A stretch of 64,000 nucleotides of DNA from Hymenobacter duratus. GTDB taxonomy: Bacteria > Bacteroidota > Bacteroidia > Cytophagales > Hymenobacteraceae. The notes beneath the pieces are model-generated. The model did not search any database, was not told the DNA's origin, and saw only the letters and a program-made list of their open reading frames with translations. Below, piece by piece: positions 61,574-64,000 of this stretch. The stretch covers positions 248,001 to 312,000 of the forward strand of contig NZ_JACWZZ010000004.1 in assembly GCF_014698995.1 (NCBI RefSeq). Reading direction: 5' to 3'. Position numbers and translations under genes: made by a program. Within the stretch, counting starts at the first letter, position 1; each line of letters starts with the position of its first letter.

Positions 61574-63163
61574 ATGATTTTTCGCTACTCCCTCCCCTTT
61601 TTCCTGTTCCTGACGGCTGGCTGCGCCCGCCAGACCTTCTTTCAGCCTGATGCCCGCCCTGACACCGCGCCCCTTGCAGCCGGTGCCGATAGTGCCCGGG
61701 TGACAGCCGGCCGGCACTATCAGCGCGGCCCTATTGGGCGGTTTTTGCTGGGCCAGCACCATCGGGCGGCCTGGGCTCGGCCTGTGATGCTGCCCGTGCT
61801 TGATGTGGCTACCACTGTGCCTGGAGGCCTCAAAGCCGGCAAAATCGGGGGTGGATTTCAGACTATCAGCATGACAGTGCTAGGAGCAGATGGCCGAGGC
61901 TACGCGCTTCGCTCCATCGACAAAGACCCCTACCGCACCCTGCCGAAAGTGCTGCGTCATAGCTTTGTGCTGAATGTAGTGCGCGATGCCACGGCAGCCG
62001 GACAGCCGTATGGTGCGTTTGTAGTGCCTCGGCTAGCTGAGGCCGCCGGTGTGCTCCACACCAATCCCAAAGCCTATTATGTCCGCTCTGACGAAACTGG
62101 CTTCGGGGCAGCCTCGGAGCGGTATCAGGGGCGAGTAGTGCTACTGGAAGAAAAGCTGGAAGGCAAGGAAAACATAGCCGGCCGCCTGCCCGGCGCTACA
62201 GATCTAGAGGAGAGCGACAACATCCTGGCTGAACGGTATAAGTCGCCGAAAAATACCGTTGATGAAGCCGCTTTTCTACGGGCCCGCCTGCTGGATTTGT
62301 GGCTCGGCGATTGGGACCGGCATGAGGGCCAATGGACCTGGGCTGCCTACCCGCAGGCGCAGGGCCAGACCCGCTGGGTACCCATACCGCAGGATCGGGA
62401 CCAGGTTTTTTTCCGGTTTGACGATGGTGTGCTGTCTTGGCTAATGAGCAAGGCGGTAGCGAAGTTCCGGACGTTTGGGCCGCGCTATGAAAGTATAGAG
62501 GGCTACACCCGCAATTCCCGCTACATCGACACGCACGTCCTGACCGAACTGAACCGCCGTACCTACCTCGCCACCGCACAGGACCTACAGCGCCGCCTCA
62601 CCGACTCGGTGATTACGCAGGCCGTGCGTCAGGGCCTACCTCGGGAGGTATTTCGCCGTGAGGGCCCAACGATGATTGCCGCTTTGCGTGCTCGTCGCGA
62701 AGCTCTACCCAAAGCGGCCACCGATTACTACCGCCTCCGCGCCCACGATGTGCTGGTAGCTGGTACCGATGCTGACGAGCGGTTTGTGGTTGAACGGCTC
62801 AATGACACGGCTACGGTCGTGTCGGTGTATGAGCTGGAGCCTTCCGCCAAACGGCCCGACTCGCTGCTGTACCGCCGCGTCTTCAATCCCGCTGAAACGC
62901 ACAGCATAGCACTACACGGCCTGCACGGCGACGATGTATTTGAGCTGAGTGGTTCTGTACGCCGCAGCCCGTTCGTGCATATCTACGGTGGGCCCGACGA
63001 AGACAAAGTGCGCGATAAGTCCCGCGTGACCGGCCTGCGCCGCAAAACGCGTTTCTACGACACCAAGCGCAACAACGACTTTGAACCTGCTCCGGAGCTA
63101 AAGAACAACACGACCAAAGGCGTAGAAAGCCACGCCTTCGACCGGGACGGCTCGGGGAGGTAA
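61574..63163 (+). CDS. Lipoprotein with kinase-like motifs, member B of a divergent paralogous pair
   Basis: 529 residues. Lipobox LTAGC with Cys at 17. Same motif order as member A: GGGFQT (92-97), LRSIDKDP (112-119), VLLEEKLEG (189-197), GDWDRHEGQW (245-254), PIPQDRDQVFFRFDDG (270-285), then a shared C-terminal region with LHGLHGDDVFEL. The GDWDRH and DRD motifs are what an active CotH/FAM20-like phosphotransferase would need. No characterised homologue is recognised. The 170-bp gap to member A presumably carries both promoters; neither is a clear consensus. Confidence 0.65.
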   Translation: MIFRYSLPFFLFLTAGCARQTFFQPDARPDTAPLAAGADSARVTAGRHYQRGPIGRFLLGQHHRAAWARPVMLPVLDVATTVPGGLKAGKIGGGFQTISMTVLGADGRGYALRSIDKDPYRTLPKVLRHSFVLNVVRDATAAGQPYGAFVVPRLAEAAGVLHTNPKAYYVRSDETGFGAASERYQGRVVLLEEKLEGKENIAGRLPGATDLEESDNILAERYKSPKNTVDEAAFLRARLLDLWLGDWDRHEGQWTWAAYPQAQGQTRWVPIPQDRDQVFFRFDDGVLSWLMSKAVAKFRTFGPRYESIEGYTRNSRYIDTHVLTELNRRTYLATAQDLQRRLTDSVITQAVRQGLPREVFRREGPTMIAALRARREALPKAATDYYRLRAHDVLVAGTDADERFVVERLNDTATVVSVYELEPSAKRPDSLLYRRVFNPAETHSIALHGLHGDDVFELSGSVRRSPFVHIYGGPDEDKVRDKSRVTGLRRKTRFYDTKRNNDFEPAPELKNNTTKGVESHAFDRDGSGR

Positions 63164-63181
63164 TTGGCCCTCCCCGTTTCA

Positions 63182-64000
63182 TTATTTCGCCTTTTCCAAC
63201 TCGGCCAGCATGTCCAGCACCATGTGTTCGGTGGGCGTGAGTAGGTCGTTTTCGGCGGGGTCCGCGTCGTGGCGGCGCAGGTAGTCGATGAGCTTATCCG
63301 AGTTGAATAGCTCCATTACCTGCGGATGGATGTAGTATTTGGAGCAGACTGTGGGCGTATTGCCCAGGTCGTGGGCCACGTCTTTTAGGGCCCGCTTCAG
63401 TGTCTTGGGCTTGGGGAAGTCCGGCTCTTCGTCCAGTACCCGCTCCAGGCATTCCACCATTTTTACGGTGCCGCCCCAGGTCCGAAAGTCCTTCGCCGAA
63501 AGCTTCATGCCCGTAACCTGCTGCAGGTACTCATTTACATCACCCGATTCCAGCTCCTGGCGTTGCCCATCAGTGCTGTAGTACTGGAACAGGTGCTGGC
63601 CTGGTATTTCCTTGCACTTCTGCACCAGCCGGGCCAGCTTTCGGTCGTGCAGAGTCAGGTCGTGGGCTACTCCTTTTTTGCCCACAAAGGCAAAGCGGAC
63701 ATCGGCTCCTGTCACCTGCACATGCTTGTCGCGCAGAGTCGTGAGGCCATAGGTTTTGTTCTTTTCGGCGTATTCACGGTTGCCGACCCGGATGAATGAT
63801 TTGTCCATGAGCGTCAGCACTAGCGCCATCACCTTTTGCTTGTCCAGCTGCGGGCGGGCCAGGTCCTTATGCATCTGGGCCCGCAGTTCGGCCAGCTTTT
63901 CCCCGAAAGCCCGCAACCGGCTGAACTTGGTGAGGGCGCGTGCCTGGTCCCAGGCGGCATGGTAGAGGTATTGCTTACGGCCTTTAGCGTCACGCCCCGT
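63182..64000 (-). CDS. DNA topoisomerase IB (5' end cut by window edge)
   Basis: At least 272 C-terminal residues. Reading in from base 64000: GRDAKGRKQYLYHAAWDQAR, then KVMALVLTLMDKSFIRVGN, ENKTYGLTTLRDKHV, and KDFRTWGGTVKM. These match the poxvirus-like type IB enzymes: RD and TW/H positions of the catalytic pentad and the nucleophilic Tyr in SKYYIHPQVM. Relaxes supercoils without ATP. The N-terminal beta-rich domain and start lie outside the window. Confidence 0.88.
   Translation of the reverse strand, partial: TGRDAKGRKQYLYHAAWDQARALTKFSRLRAFGEKLAELRAQMHKDLARPQLDKQKVMALVLTLMDKSFIRVGNREYAEKNKTYGLTTLRDKHVQVTGADVRFAFVGKKGVAHDLTLHDRKLARLVQKCKEIPGQHLFQYYSTDGQRQELESGDVNEYLQQVTGMKLSAKDFRTWGGTVKMVECLERVLDEEPDFPKPKTLKRALKDVAHDLGNTPTVCSKYYIHPQVMELFNSDKLIDYLRRHDADPAENDLLTPTEHMVLDMLAELEKAK

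Overview
The window comes from a GC-rich Bacteroidetes chromosome, most likely Hymenobacter or a close Cytophagales relative. Evidence: a region-1.1-less primary sigma factor of the Bacteroidetes type, promoters of the form TTG-N20-TANNTTTG, near absence of Shine-Dalgarno sites, a plug-less TonB-receptor-like barrel beside a large TPR protein, an HU-CCDC81/SPOR protein, a BshB1 deacetylase, an LptF/G permease and a DUF2383 protein. Taxonomy is inferred from gene content and style only.

Layout. 1-6.3 kb: cell-envelope genes (HU/SPOR protein, outer-membrane barrel, 1069-residue TPR protein). 6.5-8.8 kb: an accessory patch with a Xre regulator truncated by a palindromic repeat and a RES-Xre toxin-antitoxin pair with a nested palindromic operator. 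8.9-15.2 kb: holA, tyrS (TTG start), a histone H1-like gene, an alpha-oxoamine synthase (GTG start fixed by its promoter) and a biotin carboxylase. 15.3-21.4 kb: purE-purK, pyrC and pyrB interleaved with lower-GC orphan genes, a broken Xre gene and inverted repeats. 21.4-24 kb: gene fragments (including a copy of the accC 3' end) and orphans. 24.2-33.2 kb: bshB1, a LysM-M23 peptidase, trxB, rpoD, pnp, rpsO, lptF/G and a START-like gene. 33.3 kb: tRNA-Met(CAU) followed by a decayed integrase-like fragment and a lipoprotein gene. 36-42.9 kb: a signalling block, described below. 43-54 kb: rplT, rpmI, infC and thrS, two TPR proteins, parC and parE. 54-64 kb: an AI-2E family permease, a FdtA-like cupin with an acyltransferase, a DUF2383 protein, a DnaQ/GIY-YIG fusion nuclease, two divergent paralogous lipoproteins with kinase-like motifs, and a topoisomerase IB cut by the window edge.

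The best candidates for undescribed biology are two. First, the 36.5-42.9 kb block: histidine kinase, receiver, receiver fused to a class III adenylate cyclase with all catalytic residues visible, an Npt-like transporter carrying HEAT repeats and a cyclic-nucleotide-binding domain, and an HD phosphohydrolase. It reads as a possible complete cAMP circuit acting on membrane transport. Second, the divergent lipoprotein pair at 59.8-63.2 kb, whose shared motifs resemble atypical secreted kinases; one member keeps and the other has lost a likely catalytic motif.

A third theme is the many intergenic palindromic repeats of several families. They often overlap stop codons, and in two places they truncate Xre genes.
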